NCBI RefSeq assembly: GCF_036330325.1
Contig: NZ_JAZDRO010000004.1
Coordinates: 62,001 to 126,000, forward strand
From: Hyphobacterium marinum
Lineage (GTDB): Bacteria; Pseudomonadota; Alphaproteobacteria; Caulobacterales; Maricaulaceae
Length of the DNA stretch: 64,000 bases
Direction: 5' to 3'
Translations under genes and position numbers: made by a program
Part shown: positions 9,403 through 17,167 of the stretch, one piece after another
Layout of the letters: each line of letters begins with the position of its first letter
Position numbering within the stretch: the first letter of the stretch is position 1
The notes under the pieces: model-generated
What the model was told of the DNA's origin: nothing
Databases searched by the model: none
The model's input: the letters and a program-made list of their open reading frames with translations, nothing else

Positions 9403-9861
9403 TCAGTCGACCGGCGTCAGCGCCGGCATCACGACCTTTTTGCGGGCGTCGAAGCGCCGGCCCAGGTCTTCCGCTTCCTCCTCGGTCAGGTCCTTGCGGG
9501 CGAGTTCGAAGAATTCGTCTTCCTCCTCGTCCATGTGGTGTTCGAGCAATTCAGCCAGGGCATGGAATTTCTGGCCCCACTCTTTGTTGGCCTTGGGCAT
9601 GGTGTCGAGTTCCTCGAGAAGTGAATTCACCATGTGGTGTTCGTTCTTTGCTTCCAGGGACTCGTCCTCGTCCCCCTTGGACTCCAGGCGGGAATAGAAG
9701 GTCGCTTCCTCGACCTTGTTGTGGGCCCAGAGGTCGATCTTGAACTTGTCGAACAATTCCTGGCGCTTCTTGGCCGCGCGGTCGGTTGTATCCTCGATCT
9801 GGCTGATCAGTTCGCGGGCCTTGTCATGGTCTTGCTTGATGCGCTCGAAAATATTGCTCAT
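9403..9861 (-). CDS. Hemerythrin (HHE) domain protein
   Basis: A 152-residue all-helical protein. Metal-ligand histidines and carboxylates of a hemerythrin-type di-iron fold are visible: KQDHDK (residue 11), AHNKVEEATFY (about 47-57), KNEHHMV (about 73) and LEHHMDEEEDEFF (about 110-121). The C-terminus is very acidic and then basic. Such proteins bind O2, NO or iron in the cytoplasm and are linked to nitrosative or oxidative stress. There is no operon partner; a 13-base gap separates it from the small membrane protein. Confidence 0.85.
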   Translation of the reverse strand: MSNIFERIKQDHDKARELISQIEDTTDRAAKKRQELFDKFKIDLWAHNKVEEATFYSRLESKGDEDESLEAKNEHHMVNSLLEELDTMPKANKEWGQKFHALAELLEHHMDEEEDEFFELARKDLTEEEAEDLGRRFDARKKVVMPALTPVD

Positions 9862-9930
9862 GGGGTCGCGTCCTTCGCGTTGGGGGAGGGTTCGCGAGGG
9901 AAACGCCCGACGGGCGCGCCAGTTCCGGGC

Positions 9931-10299
9931 TCAGTCTTTTTCGTCGATATCCTGACCGAAGGTGATCAGGATCCCGGCGGGGTCGAGGACCGCAAATTCG
10001 CGATAGCCCCAGGGCTTGTCGCCGAGATCGCCATTGGGATGAACGACCCCGGCCGCCTTGGCCCGCTCATAGATCGCCTGCACGTCGTCGACATCAACCC
10101 GGCAGGACGTCCACGCGCAGATCTCCTTGCGGTCGGTCGAGGAGAAGTGCAGCTCCGCGCCGTCCAGCGCCGCCCCGCCATAGGTCGGCGGATCATCCCA
10201 GGTCCAGCATTTGAAGCCGAGCGTGTCGCGCACAAAGGCCAGGCTCTCGGCGACATTCGTGGATGGCAGGACGGGTATGGCGCGCAGCATCTTGGTCAT
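9931..10299 (-). CDS. VOC-fold (glyoxalase/bleomycin-resistance) protein
   Basis: A 122-residue single VOC domain protein, start MTKMLRAIPVL at 10299; upstream in-frame codons give no conserved sequence. It has the pattern AIPVLPSTNVAESLAFVRDTLGF, split here as an opening strand plus helix, and the late strand YREFAVLDPAGILITFGQ with the usual DPxG(N/I) turn. Size and pattern match bleomycin-resistance-like proteins that sequester or modify small molecules. The ligand is unknown. Confidence 0.8.
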   Translation of the reverse strand: MTKMLRAIPVLPSTNVAESLAFVRDTLGFKCWTWDDPPTYGGAALDGAELHFSSTDRKEICAWTSCRVDVDDVQAIYERAKAAGVVHPNGDLGDKPWGYREFAVLDPAGILITFGQDIDEKD

Positions 10300-10318
10300 G
10301 CCGGCCAGCCTAAACCGG

Positions 10319-10969
10319 TCAGCCCGGCGCGAACATGGAGAGCGCCTGAACATCGGCCTTCATCAGTGCATCGGAGGCCTGCGCGATGCGCTCGACCGGC
10401 CAGTCCCACCAGGCCAGGTCCAGCATGGCGGCGATGTCGGCCTCGGGCAGGCGGTATTTGGCCACTTTGCCCGGATTGCCCGCGATGATCGCATAGGGCG
10501 GCACGTCCGACGCGACGACGGACTTGGCCGCGATAATCGCGCCATGCCCGACCGTGACACCGGGCAGGATGGTCGCGTCCCAGCCGACCCAGACATCATG
10601 GCCAATCGTGATGCCGCCCTTGTTCGGCCACGGGCCGGGGTCGGGCCCCCCGAACGCCTCGCCAAAAATCGGGAAGGGGAAGCTCGACAGCCGGTCGGCA
10701 AAGTGATTGCCGCCATTCAGGACAAAGCTCGCCCCGTGGGCGACCGAGCAGAATTTCCCGATCTCCAGCCGGTCGTCGATGAAATCGAACGCGTATTTCA
10801 CGTTCGACCGGAAGTCCTCCGGGTCCTCGAAGGAGTGGAAATAGCTGTAGTCCCCGGCCGACATTTTCGGCTCGTTTTCCAGCAAGGGTTTGAGGAAAAC
10901 GATGGACGGGGCGTGGGGCAGGGGGTGGAGCGTTTGCGGGTCGAGCGATTGCGATTGTGAAGACGGCAC
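10319..10969 (-). CDS. CatB/Vat-type hexapeptide O-acetyltransferase
   Basis: A 216-residue left-handed beta-helix acyltransferase of the xenobiotic acetyltransferase (CatB/VatD) type. The catalytic region is NGGNHFADRLSSFPF (about 85-99), with the family histidine in the NH pair. It is followed by hexapeptide turns ITIGHDVWVGWDATI and VTVGHGAIIAAKSVV, and the closing AGNPGKVAKYR. The start is GTG with AAAGGAC upstream. Members use acetyl-CoA to acetylate chloramphenicol, streptogramins or unknown sugars. The name does not prove resistance. Confidence 0.85.
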   Translation of the reverse strand: MPSSQSQSLDPQTLHPLPHAPSIVFLKPLLENEPKMSAGDYSYFHSFEDPEDFRSNVKYAFDFIDDRLEIGKFCSVAHGASFVLNGGNHFADRLSSFPFPIFGEAFGGPDPGPWPNKGGITIGHDVWVGWDATILPGVTVGHGAIIAAKSVVASDVPPYAIIAGNPGKVAKYRLPEADIAAMLDLAWWDWPVERIAQASDALMKADVQALSMFAPG

Positions 10970-11129
10970 GGGACGTCCTTTCCAGTGAAGGAGGTTTCAA
11001 TTGAGAATTGAAATCGCGCCTTCGGGTTGCCCCGTCTCTAGGCGCGTTTAGCCGCGCTGAATCATCGCCGTCTCCCTGGCTCGTCAAAATATCTAGTCGC
11101 GAAAATCCCCGTTGTCACGTTTGACGCGC

Positions 11130-12005
11130 CTAAGCCGCGCCCGGTCCCTGCGGGCCGCCGGGGCCGGAATTGCGCCGCGCCATGAAGGCGAGTTTTTCAA
11201 ACAGCATCACGTCCTGCTCGTTCTTCAGAAGCGCACCGTGGAGCGGCGGGATCAGCTTGCGCGGGTCCCGCTCGGCCAGAAGGGCAGGGTCGATGTCTTC
11301 CACCAGCAGCAGCTTCAGCCAGTCGAGCAGTTCCGAGGTCGAGGGCTTTTTCTTGAGACCCGGCACGTCGCGGATCTCGTAGAACAACTTCAGGGCTTCG
11401 GCGAGCAGGCGGCTTTTCAGCTTGGGGAAATGGACCTCGACGATTTCGCGCATCGTCGCCTCGTCGGGGAAGGCGATGTAGTGGAAGAAACACCGGCGCA
11501 GGAAGGCGTCGGGCAATTCCTTCTCATTGTTCGACGTGATGATAACGATGGGGCGTTTGGCGGCCTTGACCGTCTCGCCGGTCTCGTAGACGTGGAATTC
11601 CATCCGGTCGAGTTCCAGGAGGAGGTCGTTTGGAAACTCGATATCGGCCTTGTCGATCTCGTCGATGAGAAGAATGGGGCGTTCGTCGGCCGTGAACGCC
11701 TCCCACAGCTTGCCCTTACGGATATAGTTGGTGATGTCGTGGACGCGCTCCTCACCCAGCTGGCTGTCGCGCAGGCGTGCCACAGCGTCATACTCGTAGA
11801 GACCCTGTTGGGCCTTGGTCGTTGACTTGACGTGCCATTCGATCAGCGGCGCGCCAATGGCGCGGGCGACCTGGTGGGCCAGCTCGGTCTTGCCGGTGCC
11901 CGGCTCGCCCTTGATCAGCAGCGGGCGTTCCAGCGCGATGGCGGCATTGACCGCCGCGCGCAGTTCGCCATCGGCGACATAGCTGTCGGTACCTTCAAAT
12001 TTCAT
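11130..12005 (-). CDS. MoxR-family AAA+ ATPase
   Basis: A 291-residue AAA+ ATPase. The Walker A motif is GEPGTGKT at residues 33-40, Walker B is LLIDEID at 112-118, and sensor 1 is IITSNNEKELPDAFLRRC (about 152-170). MoxR proteins act with VWA partners to mature or activate other proteins. The CoxE-like VWA gene at 6712-7887 on the same strand is the expected partner. Confidence 0.92.
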   Translation of the reverse strand: MKFEGTDSYVADGELRAAVNAAIALERPLLIKGEPGTGKTELAHQVARAIGAPLIEWHVKSTTKAQQGLYEYDAVARLRDSQLGEERVHDITNYIRKGKLWEAFTADERPILLIDEIDKADIEFPNDLLLELDRMEFHVYETGETVKAAKRPIVIITSNNEKELPDAFLRRCFFHYIAFPDEATMREIVEVHFPKLKSRLLAEALKLFYEIRDVPGLKKKPSTSELLDWLKLLLVEDIDPALLAERDPRKLIPPLHGALLKNEQDVMLFEKLAFMARRNSGPGGPQGPGAA

Positions 12006-12083
12006 CGGGTTGGGATGCCTTCCTGTCCGGGGTCCGTCTGGCCGGCCAGAATAAGGCGGTGAGCCGGGGCGTAAAGCCGTGTG

Positions 12084-13883
12084 TCAGGCTGCCTTGGCCG
12101 CTTTGACCCGCTCGGTAAGCGCCGTCGCGACCTGGCTCATGACGCCTCTCCAGTCGCCGTATCCCTCACCGGCGAAGAGCCGCGCACTGGGGTAGCCGGG
12201 ATAGTAATCTTCTCCGAACGCTGTCCAGCTACCTCGGTGCGATGCCGTCACCCACGCTTCTCCCCCGACCGCGCAAGTCAAGTTGATCGTCGCGTTCATG
12301 GGACCAATCGTGAAATCGAGCGCCTTGCCAAGGGCGGCAACCCGGTCGAGCTCGTCTTTAAGATCTATTCCCTCGGGCTGGTGGATTTTGACGCCGAAAT
12401 CGCGCTCGGCCTGCTCCAGTTCTGCAGCCACGTCGCCATACTGAAGATTGACGAAGGTCACGCCCGGCGTTTTCAGGATCGGGGCCCAGAGGTCGAAGGC
12501 CGCGAAATTCTTCTTCCGCTTCGCCGTCATCTTCAGTGACTTCCAGAGCAGCCCGACTTTCAGACCCGGCCCCATGCCGGCGAGCGTCTTCTGCCAGCGT
12601 GCCAGTTCGCCGGAATCGGCGGTCAGGAAGGCCGGTTCGGCCGGGAAGTCGGAGACCTTGCGGCGGAACGCCCGGAAAGCATTGCCCATAGGGGCCCAGA
12701 GGTCGAACGGGCCATGTTCGTCGCGCATCGCCTTGACGACCCGGAAATCGCGGCCCTCGGTCCGCGCCGACGCGTGGGCGGCAACGACCGCCTCGGGGAA
12801 GGACCGCTGTATCAGCGGCACAAGCCGGCCTTCGCTGGCAATATAGAGTTTGCCCTCCGGACCGATCGCCTGGATCAGGTCGCGCGCGGCGTTGAGGAAC
12901 ATCACCTCGTCGCCCAGACCCTGCTCACCGACGAGAAGGAGTTTCTTGCCCGCCAGTTCGCGCGGGTCAGCCCCGTCCCAGAAGGCTTCCTTCATCACGA
13001 ACATGGTCGCGTCGGGATAGTCCTGGTCGAGGCGGGAATCGTACGTGTCCCAGCCTTCTTCCAGCCGCCCCGCCGCCAGATAGGCGAGCGAGCGGCCATG
13101 GGTCATCACGATCCGGTCTTCGCGGTTGGCGGCATTCTCCAGGGCCTGGTCGAAGGCCTCGATCGAGGCGTCGAGATCGCCCATCAATTCCAGCGCGAAG
13201 GCGATATTGTTGTGGGCGCGCCCGAAGGCGGGATCGAGCCGCAGCGCTTCCTGGTAGAAGGTTAGCGCTTGCGCGGGGTCACCGGATTCAATCAGGACCG
13301 TTCCCATCGCATTCCACAGATCGGCATGGTCGGGCTTGGCATAGATGCCAGCACGGATCACTTCGATCGCGTCCTCGAACCGGCCCTGGTCGCGCAGCAC
13401 ACCGCCGAGATTAATTGGTCCGTTGGGTTCGGCCGGCAGCATCTGGCAGAAGAGGCGCAGGAATTTCTCGGCCGCCTCCAGCATGCCGAGTTTCCACGCC
13501 ACCATGGCCAGCGACTGGTAGATGTCCGGCGAGGTCGGATCGGCCCGGTAGGAACGCTCGTAGAATTTCAGTGCGACCGACAGGCGCCCGAGCCGTTCCG
13601 CACCAACGCCAGTAATGTGCAGGGCGAGCGCGTTGTCCGGTGACTTGTCGAGCACTTTCAGCGCCAGCCGGATTCCCGCCGTGGGGTCGTCCTGCTGCAC
13701 CAGCCGCAAGGCACGCATGAGAACCGCGGCCTGTTTGCGCAGCGTTTTGGCCGCCTTGCCGCCACTGCGGTCGATGGCTGCCTCGATGTCCGGCCCGCCT
13801 GTCCCGCGTGCCGCATCATTCAGGCTGTATCGGGCGGCCTCGACAGGTTGGGCGAGGAGGTCGGCGAGAGGAGCTTCGGTCAT
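12084..13883 (-). CDS. flmG: FlmG-like TPR flagellin glycosyltransferase
   Basis: A 599-residue two-part protein. Residues about 25-285 are TPR repeats (for example AAVLMRALRLVQQDDPTAGI, DLWNAMGTVLIESGDPAQAL, AFGRAHNNIAFALELMGDLD). Residues about 310-590 are a glycosyltransferase-like domain with LLLVGEQGLGDEVMFLNAA, GLLWKSLKM and TIGPMNATINLTCAVG. In Caulobacter crescentus, FlmG has this TPR plus GT layout and transfers pseudaminic acid to flagellins. The adjacent flbT-flaF-flagellin genes and the pse genes 7 kb away support the same role here. It is divergent from flbT. Confidence 0.82.
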   Translation of the reverse strand: MTEAPLADLLAQPVEAARYSLNDAARGTGGPDIEAAIDRSGGKAAKTLRKQAAVLMRALRLVQQDDPTAGIRLALKVLDKSPDNALALHITGVGAERLGRLSVALKFYERSYRADPTSPDIYQSLAMVAWKLGMLEAAEKFLRLFCQMLPAEPNGPINLGGVLRDQGRFEDAIEVIRAGIYAKPDHADLWNAMGTVLIESGDPAQALTFYQEALRLDPAFGRAHNNIAFALELMGDLDASIEAFDQALENAANREDRIVMTHGRSLAYLAAGRLEEGWDTYDSRLDQDYPDATMFVMKEAFWDGADPRELAGKKLLLVGEQGLGDEVMFLNAARDLIQAIGPEGKLYIASEGRLVPLIQRSFPEAVVAAHASARTEGRDFRVVKAMRDEHGPFDLWAPMGNAFRAFRRKVSDFPAEPAFLTADSGELARWQKTLAGMGPGLKVGLLWKSLKMTAKRKKNFAAFDLWAPILKTPGVTFVNLQYGDVAAELEQAERDFGVKIHQPEGIDLKDELDRVAALGKALDFTIGPMNATINLTCAVGGEAWVTASHRGSWTAFGEDYYPGYPSARLFAGEGYGDWRGVMSQVATALTERVKAAKAA

Positions 13884-13944
13884 GAATGGGCCTTCGGCAT
13901 TGGCGCAGCGAGCGGATGATCCGGGGCATCGCGCCCTGCTTCGC

Positions 13945-13960
13945 TTAACACCGCGCTAAC
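13945..13960 (+). promoter_or_regulatory. Candidate CtrA box between flmG and flbT
   Basis: TTAA at 13945-13948, seven bases, then CTAAC at 13956-13960. This differs by one base from the CtrA consensus TTAA-N7-TTAA(C). It lies in the divergent promoter region between flmG and flbT. Confidence 0.4.
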
Positions 13961-14073
13961 GCCCTGCGGCAATTGGTCTGTTCGCCGAAACGCTTTCTTC
14001 ACCCTCATTCCGCTAGCGTGCCGGGATGCAGGCAGGCAAAGACCTGCCGCGAGAGGGGATCAGAGGCGCATTC

Positions 14074-14496
14074 ATGCCGCTTAAACTGTCACTGAAACCG
14101 GGCGAGAAATTTGTCCTGAACGGGGCCGTTCTTCAGAATGGCGACCGGCGGGCCACGCTCGTGCTTCAGAACAAGGCCTCTGTTCTTCGCGAAAAGGATA
14201 TCATGCACGAGAACGAGGTCACGACGCCTGCGCGCCGGATCTATTTCCCGATCATGATGATGTACCTGTCAGAGAAGCAGGACACCAAGATATACGACGA
14301 ATTCGTGGTTCGCATGACCGAATTCATGAATGCCGTCGGAAGCGCCGACGCGATGCAGGAATGTGTCGCTGTCTCCAGGGATGTGATGGCGGGCGAGTAC
14401 TACAAAGCGCTCATCCGTTGCCGGAAACTGATCGATTACGAAGATGAGAGGCTGAAAAGTGTCGCTTCAGGCTTATCAGACAGCAACGACTCGTAG
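14074..14496 (+). CDS. flbT: FlbT, flagellin post-transcriptional regulator
   Basis: A 140-residue FlbT protein, start MPLKLSLKPGEK at 14074; the frame opens upstream, but the conserved N-terminus begins here and has AGAGGCG before it. Family hallmarks are KPGEKFVLNGAV, NKASVLREKDIM and ARRIYFPIMMMYL. In Caulobacter FlbT binds the 5' leader of flagellin mRNA and promotes its decay when assembly is incomplete; in some other alphaproteobacteria it is needed for flagellin synthesis. It overlaps flaF by 38 bases, so the two are translated together. Confidence 0.93.
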   Translation: MPLKLSLKPGEKFVLNGAVLQNGDRRATLVLQNKASVLREKDIMHENEVTTPARRIYFPIMMMYLSEKQDTKIYDEFVVRMTEFMNAVGSADAMQECVAVSRDVMAGEYYKALIRCRKLIDYEDERLKSVASGLSDSNDS

Positions 14497-14842
14497 CGAA
14501 AACCCGCGCGCGACCGAATACCGGTTGTTCGCGCAGGTAACGCGGGCGCTCATGGCGGCGCGCGAGAAAGCAGACGATATCAAGGTCCGCGCCGACGCGC
14601 TCGACTGGAACCGGCGCGTCTGGAGTACGCTGGCGCTGGATTGTTCCGACGACAATAACGGGCTCCCTGAAGCGCTGCGCGCCGGGATCATCTCGCTCTC
14701 GCTCTTCGTGTCAAAACACTCCTCCGCCGTGCTGCGGTCCGGGGCCGATATCGACACGCTGATCGAGATCAACCGCATGATCATGCAGGGGCTGGAAGCC
14801 CAGGCCCAGCTCGCAAAAGAGCCGGTCGCGGCCCACGGCTAG
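14459..14842 (+). CDS. flaF: FlaF, flagellin synthesis regulator
   Basis: A 127-residue FlaF protein starting with GTG inside the 3' end of flbT. Conserved parts are MSLQAYQTATTRSENPRATEYRL (split by a variable residue in the family), ALDWNRRVWSTLALDC and LRAGIISLSLFVSKHS. FlaF works opposite to FlbT and is needed for flagellin translation or secretion in Caulobacter and Brucella. A strong terminator follows at 14888. Confidence 0.92.
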   Translation: MSLQAYQTATTRSENPRATEYRLFAQVTRALMAAREKADDIKVRADALDWNRRVWSTLALDCSDDNNGLPEALRAGIISLSLFVSKHSSAVLRSGADIDTLIEINRMIMQGLEAQAQLAKEPVAAHG

Positions 14843-14887
14843 GGTCCGGTCCGTTACCGGTCAGAAAATGTCACCGTGGCGGTTCTT

Positions 14888-14915
14888 GCCCGGCAGTTTT
14901 TGACTGCCGGGCTTT
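14888..14915 (+). terminator. Rho-independent terminator after flaF
   Basis: Ten-base perfect stem: GCCCGGCAGT at 14888-14897 and ACTGCCGGGC at 14903-14912, loop TTTTG, followed by TTT. It closes the flbT-flaF unit. Confidence 0.75.
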
Positions 14916-14984
14916 CCATTTTCGCGGCTCCGTGAAAACCATAAATATTTCAGTGTCTTGATTGGTCGATTGCGCATGCGGTCA

Positions 14985-15000
14985 TGGCCCGCCGATTGCT
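14985..15000 (+). promoter_or_regulatory. Sigma-54 promoter of flagellin 1
   Basis: TGGCCCGCCGATTGCT has the -24 GG and -12 GC at the correct ten-base spacing and a TTGC -12 element. The predicted start of transcription is about 15011, which leaves a leader of about 74 bases before the ATG at 15085. Confidence 0.75.
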
Positions 15001-15013
15001 GCCTGACGTCCTA

Positions 15014-15051
15014 GGACAAAACGTCCCCGGACCGGGCGCAACAGCGCGGTC
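15014..15051 (+). promoter_or_regulatory. Flagellin 1 leader hairpins
   Basis: Two small stems lie at the predicted 5' end of the mRNA. The first is GGAC (15014-15017), loop AAAAC, GTCC (15023-15026). The second is GCGC (15036-15039), loop AACA, GCGC (15044-15047), extended by GACC and GGTC across a GG bulge. Similar A-loop stems occur in the other flagellin leaders. Confidence 0.5.
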
Positions 15052-15084
15052 TTCATGAGCTTCCAGAACGGAGGAACCCCAACA

Positions 15085-15918
15085 ATGACGAATTCCGTCA
15101 ACACCAACCCCGGCGCGATGATCGCGCTGCAGAACCTGAACCGGACCAACATGGAACTCGAAATGGTTCAGAACCGCATCAACACCGGCCTGGAAGTGGC
15201 CGGCGCGAAGGACAATGGCGGCATTTTCGCCATCGCCCAACGCATGCGGTCGAATGTGAGCGGCTACTCGGCCGTGACAGATTCGCTGAACCGGGCCATC
15301 TCGACGGTGGACGTCGCCCTTGCCGCTGGCGAGGCGATTTCCGATCTGATCATCGAGATGAAAGAGAAGGCGCTCGCCGCTGCGGACACGTCCCTGGACA
15401 CCGCGTCGCGGACCGCATTGAACGAAGACTTCAAGGCCTTGCGTGACCAGATCAAGGTGATCGTCGCCAATGCCGAGTTCAACGGGTCAAACCTTCTCGA
15501 CAATTCGATTGCGTCGATCACGGCGCTCGCGAATGCCGACGGGTCCAATACCATCACCGTCGCTGACGAGAACTTCGTGCTGGGTTCCACCGGCTCGCAG
15601 GTGACGATTGCGTCCAACGCCTCCTTCGCCACGGCGACGCAGGCCGACAATATCGCCAGCCAGCTCGGAACCACGCTCGACAACGTCAACGCATCGCTCG
15701 CACGTTTGGGCACCAAGTCGAAATCCCTCGGGATCCATTCGGCCTTCGTGACCAAGCTGTCCGATGCGCTTACGACGGGTATCGGCAATCTGGTGGACGC
15801 CGATATGGCGAAGGAAAGTGCCAAGCTCCAGGCGCTGCAAGTCAAGCAGCAGCTGGGGATTCAGGCGCTGGGCATCGCCAATCAGTCTCCCCAGGCCGTA
15901 CTGTCCTTCTTCCGGTAA
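15085..15918 (+). CDS. Flagellin 1 (divergent member of the array)
   Basis: A 277-residue short flagellin. I use the ATG at 15085 because GGAGG sits 9 bases upstream and the protein then starts MTNSVNTNPGAMIALQNL, like its paralogues. It has the conserved N-terminal helix region (residues 1-140) and C-terminal region (about 200-277, ending LSFFR); the variable centre is only about 55 residues. It has a sigma-54 promoter and its own double terminator, so it is an independent unit. It ends SPQAVLSFFR instead of the APSTILGYFR shared by flagellins 2-4. Confidence 0.95.
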   Translation: MTNSVNTNPGAMIALQNLNRTNMELEMVQNRINTGLEVAGAKDNGGIFAIAQRMRSNVSGYSAVTDSLNRAISTVDVALAAGEAISDLIIEMKEKALAAADTSLDTASRTALNEDFKALRDQIKVIVANAEFNGSNLLDNSIASITALANADGSNTITVADENFVLGSTGSQVTIASNASFATATQADNIASQLGTTLDNVNASLARLGTKSKSLGIHSAFVTKLSDALTTGIGNLVDADMAKESAKLQALQVKQQLGIQALGIANQSPQAVLSFFR

Positions 15919-15926
15919 GGATAAAC

Positions 15927-15966
15927 GGGGCCGCCTTCCCACCCGGGGCGGCCCCGCTTCTTTTTC
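15927..15966 (+). terminator. Terminator of flagellin 1
   Basis: GGGGCCGCC (15927-15935) pairs perfectly with GGCGGCCCC (15947-15955), followed by GCTTCTTTTTC. Confidence 0.8.
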
Positions 15967-16020
15967 AAGTAACACGAGGGTGGGTACATTTTGGTGTTTT
16001 CCCCGCCCGGAATTTTTGAC

Positions 16021-16048
16021 CGCCCGGTAAATTCTGCCGGGCGTTTTT
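16021..16048 (+). terminator. Second terminator-like hairpin downstream of flagellin 1
   Basis: CGCCCGG (16021-16027) and CCGGGCG (16037-16043) form a perfect stem with a nine-base loop, followed by TTTTT. It is a back-up terminator, or part of the CCGGC hairpin family in this gap. Confidence 0.65.
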
Positions 16049-16084
16049 GCGTTCATAGCGGCAAATTTTTCCCGGTCGGCACCC

Positions 16085-16103
16085 CCCGGCAAAAACTGCC
16101 GGG
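16085..16103 (+). repeat. CCGGCA hairpin with AAAAC loop
   Basis: CCCGGCA (16085-16091), loop AAAAC, TGCCGGG (16097-16103). It is upstream of the flagellin 2 promoter and so outside that mRNA, yet has the same loop as the leader hairpins of flagellins 2 and 3. Confidence 0.5.
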
Positions 16104-16159
16104 CCGAAATCGCCCGCCTGGCTAGGTGAATCGAAAAAACCCAATCGGACCGGCCCAAC

Positions 16160-16175
16160 TGGCCCCGGCCTTGCT
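16160..16175 (+). promoter_or_regulatory. Sigma-54 promoter of flagellin 2
   Basis: TGGCCCCGGCCTTGCT has -24 GG and -12 GC with correct spacing. The predicted transcription start is about 16186, just before a GGGTC/GACCC stem with an AGAA loop at 16188-16201. Confidence 0.75.
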
Positions 16176-16187
16176 GCGCGTAAAGAC

Positions 16188-16219
16188 GGGTCAGAAGACC
16201 CCGGCCGGCAAAACGCCGG
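16188..16219 (+). promoter_or_regulatory. Flagellin 2 leader hairpins
   Basis: The first stem is GGGTC (16188-16192), loop AGAA, GACCC (16197-16201). The second is CCGGC (16205-16209), loop AAAAC, GCCGG (16215-16219), 30 bases before the ATG. A CCAGAAAGGG ribosome-site block follows, shared with the next two flagellins. Confidence 0.55.
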
Positions 16220-16249
16220 TGACACGACCAGAAAGGGAGTTGAGCCAAA

Positions 16250-17074
16250 ATGGCTACGATCAATACCAATGCGGGCGCGATGATCGCGCTTCAAAACCTG
16301 AACAAGACCAATATGGACCTTGAGCAGGTACAGGCCCGTATCAATACCGGTCTTGCGGTTTCCTCGGCCAAGGACAACGGCGGCATCTTTGCCATCGCCC
16401 AGTCCATGCGGGCCGACGTCGCGGGCTATTCCGCTGTCGGCAATTCCATCGATCTGGCCGTGTCCAGCGTCGACGTTGCGCTGGCCGCCGGTGAAGCCAT
16501 CTCCGATCTGCTGATCGAAATGAAGGAAAAGGCCCTGGCGGCGGCGGATACGTCGCTCGACACGGCTTCGCGGACCGCCCTGAATGAAGACTTCAAGGCG
16601 CTGCGCGACCAGATCGGCAAGATCGCGTCGAATGCCGAATTCAACGGCACCAACATGATCAAGAACGGCGGCAGCGGCGTCTCGGCGCTGGCCAATGCCG
16701 ATGGGTCCAGCACGATCGCGGTTGCGGCGGAAGATTTTTCGCTGACCGGTTCGAAGATCACGATCTCTGCCACGTCGTCCTTCGCGACGGCCGGTGCGGC
16801 TGACACGATTGCCAGCCAGCTCGGAACATCGCTCGACAACCTGAATGCGTCGCTGGCGCGTCTGGGTACCGGTGCGAAATCGCTGGAAATCCACAAGTCG
16901 TTCGTTGGCAAGCTGTCGGACGCCCTGACCAAGGGTATCGGCAACCTCGTCGACGCCGACCTGGCAACGGAAAGCGCGCGTCTGCAGGCTCTCCAGGTCA
17001 AGCAGCAACTGGGTATCCAGGCGCTCTCGATCGCCAACTCGGCACCGTCAACGATCCTCGGATACTTCCGCTAA
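16250..17074 (+). CDS. Flagellin 2
   Basis: A 274-residue flagellin with start MATINTNAGAMIALQNLNKT and a GGGAG ribosome site. The N- and C-terminal polymerisation regions are nearly identical to flagellins 3 and 4; variation is confined to about residues 125-190. There is no hypervariable D2/D3 domain, as is usual for the short alphaproteobacterial flagellins. It has its own sigma-54 promoter. Serine and threonine residues in the centre (SATSSFATAG) are plausible glycosylation sites for FlmG. Confidence 0.96.
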   Translation: MATINTNAGAMIALQNLNKTNMDLEQVQARINTGLAVSSAKDNGGIFAIAQSMRADVAGYSAVGNSIDLAVSSVDVALAAGEAISDLLIEMKEKALAAADTSLDTASRTALNEDFKALRDQIGKIASNAEFNGTNMIKNGGSGVSALANADGSSTIAVAAEDFSLTGSKITISATSSFATAGAADTIASQLGTSLDNLNASLARLGTGAKSLEIHKSFVGKLSDALTKGIGNLVDADLATESARLQALQVKQQLGIQALSIANSAPSTILGYFR

Positions 17075-17086
17075 TCGGCGGCACTG

Positions 17087-17135
17087 AACCGGCGGTGGTG
17101 ACCCCGCCGCCGGTTATGGCCGGCAAAACGCCGGC
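17087..17135 (+). promoter_or_regulatory. Flagellin 3 leader hairpins
   Basis: The first stem is AACCGGCGG (17087-17095) with CCGCCGGTT (17107-17115), without a T-tract. The second is GCCGGC (17119-17124), loop AAAAC, GCCGGC (17130-17135). I find no sigma-54 promoter in this 93-base gap, so the first stem may be a processing or stability element in a flagellin 2-3 transcript. Confidence 0.5.
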
Positions 17136-17167
17136 GTCATGAACCAGAACGGGAAAGGGCCAAGAAC

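Noticed and set aside
10319..10969. Antibiotic resistance gene (chloramphenicol or streptogramin acetyltransferase)
   Set aside because: The fold and active-site histidine are right, but chromosomal CatB/Vat-like proteins are common and mostly have other or unknown substrates. Resistance cannot be claimed from the sequence.
14877..14890. TGGCGGTTCTTGCC as a sigma-54 promoter
   Set aside because: The GG and GC are only eight bases apart rather than ten, and the sequence runs into the flaF terminator stem.
17116..17136. TGGCCGGCAAAACGCC as a sigma-54 promoter of flagellin 3
   Set aside because: There is no TTGC or GC at the -12 spacing. It is the leader hairpin.
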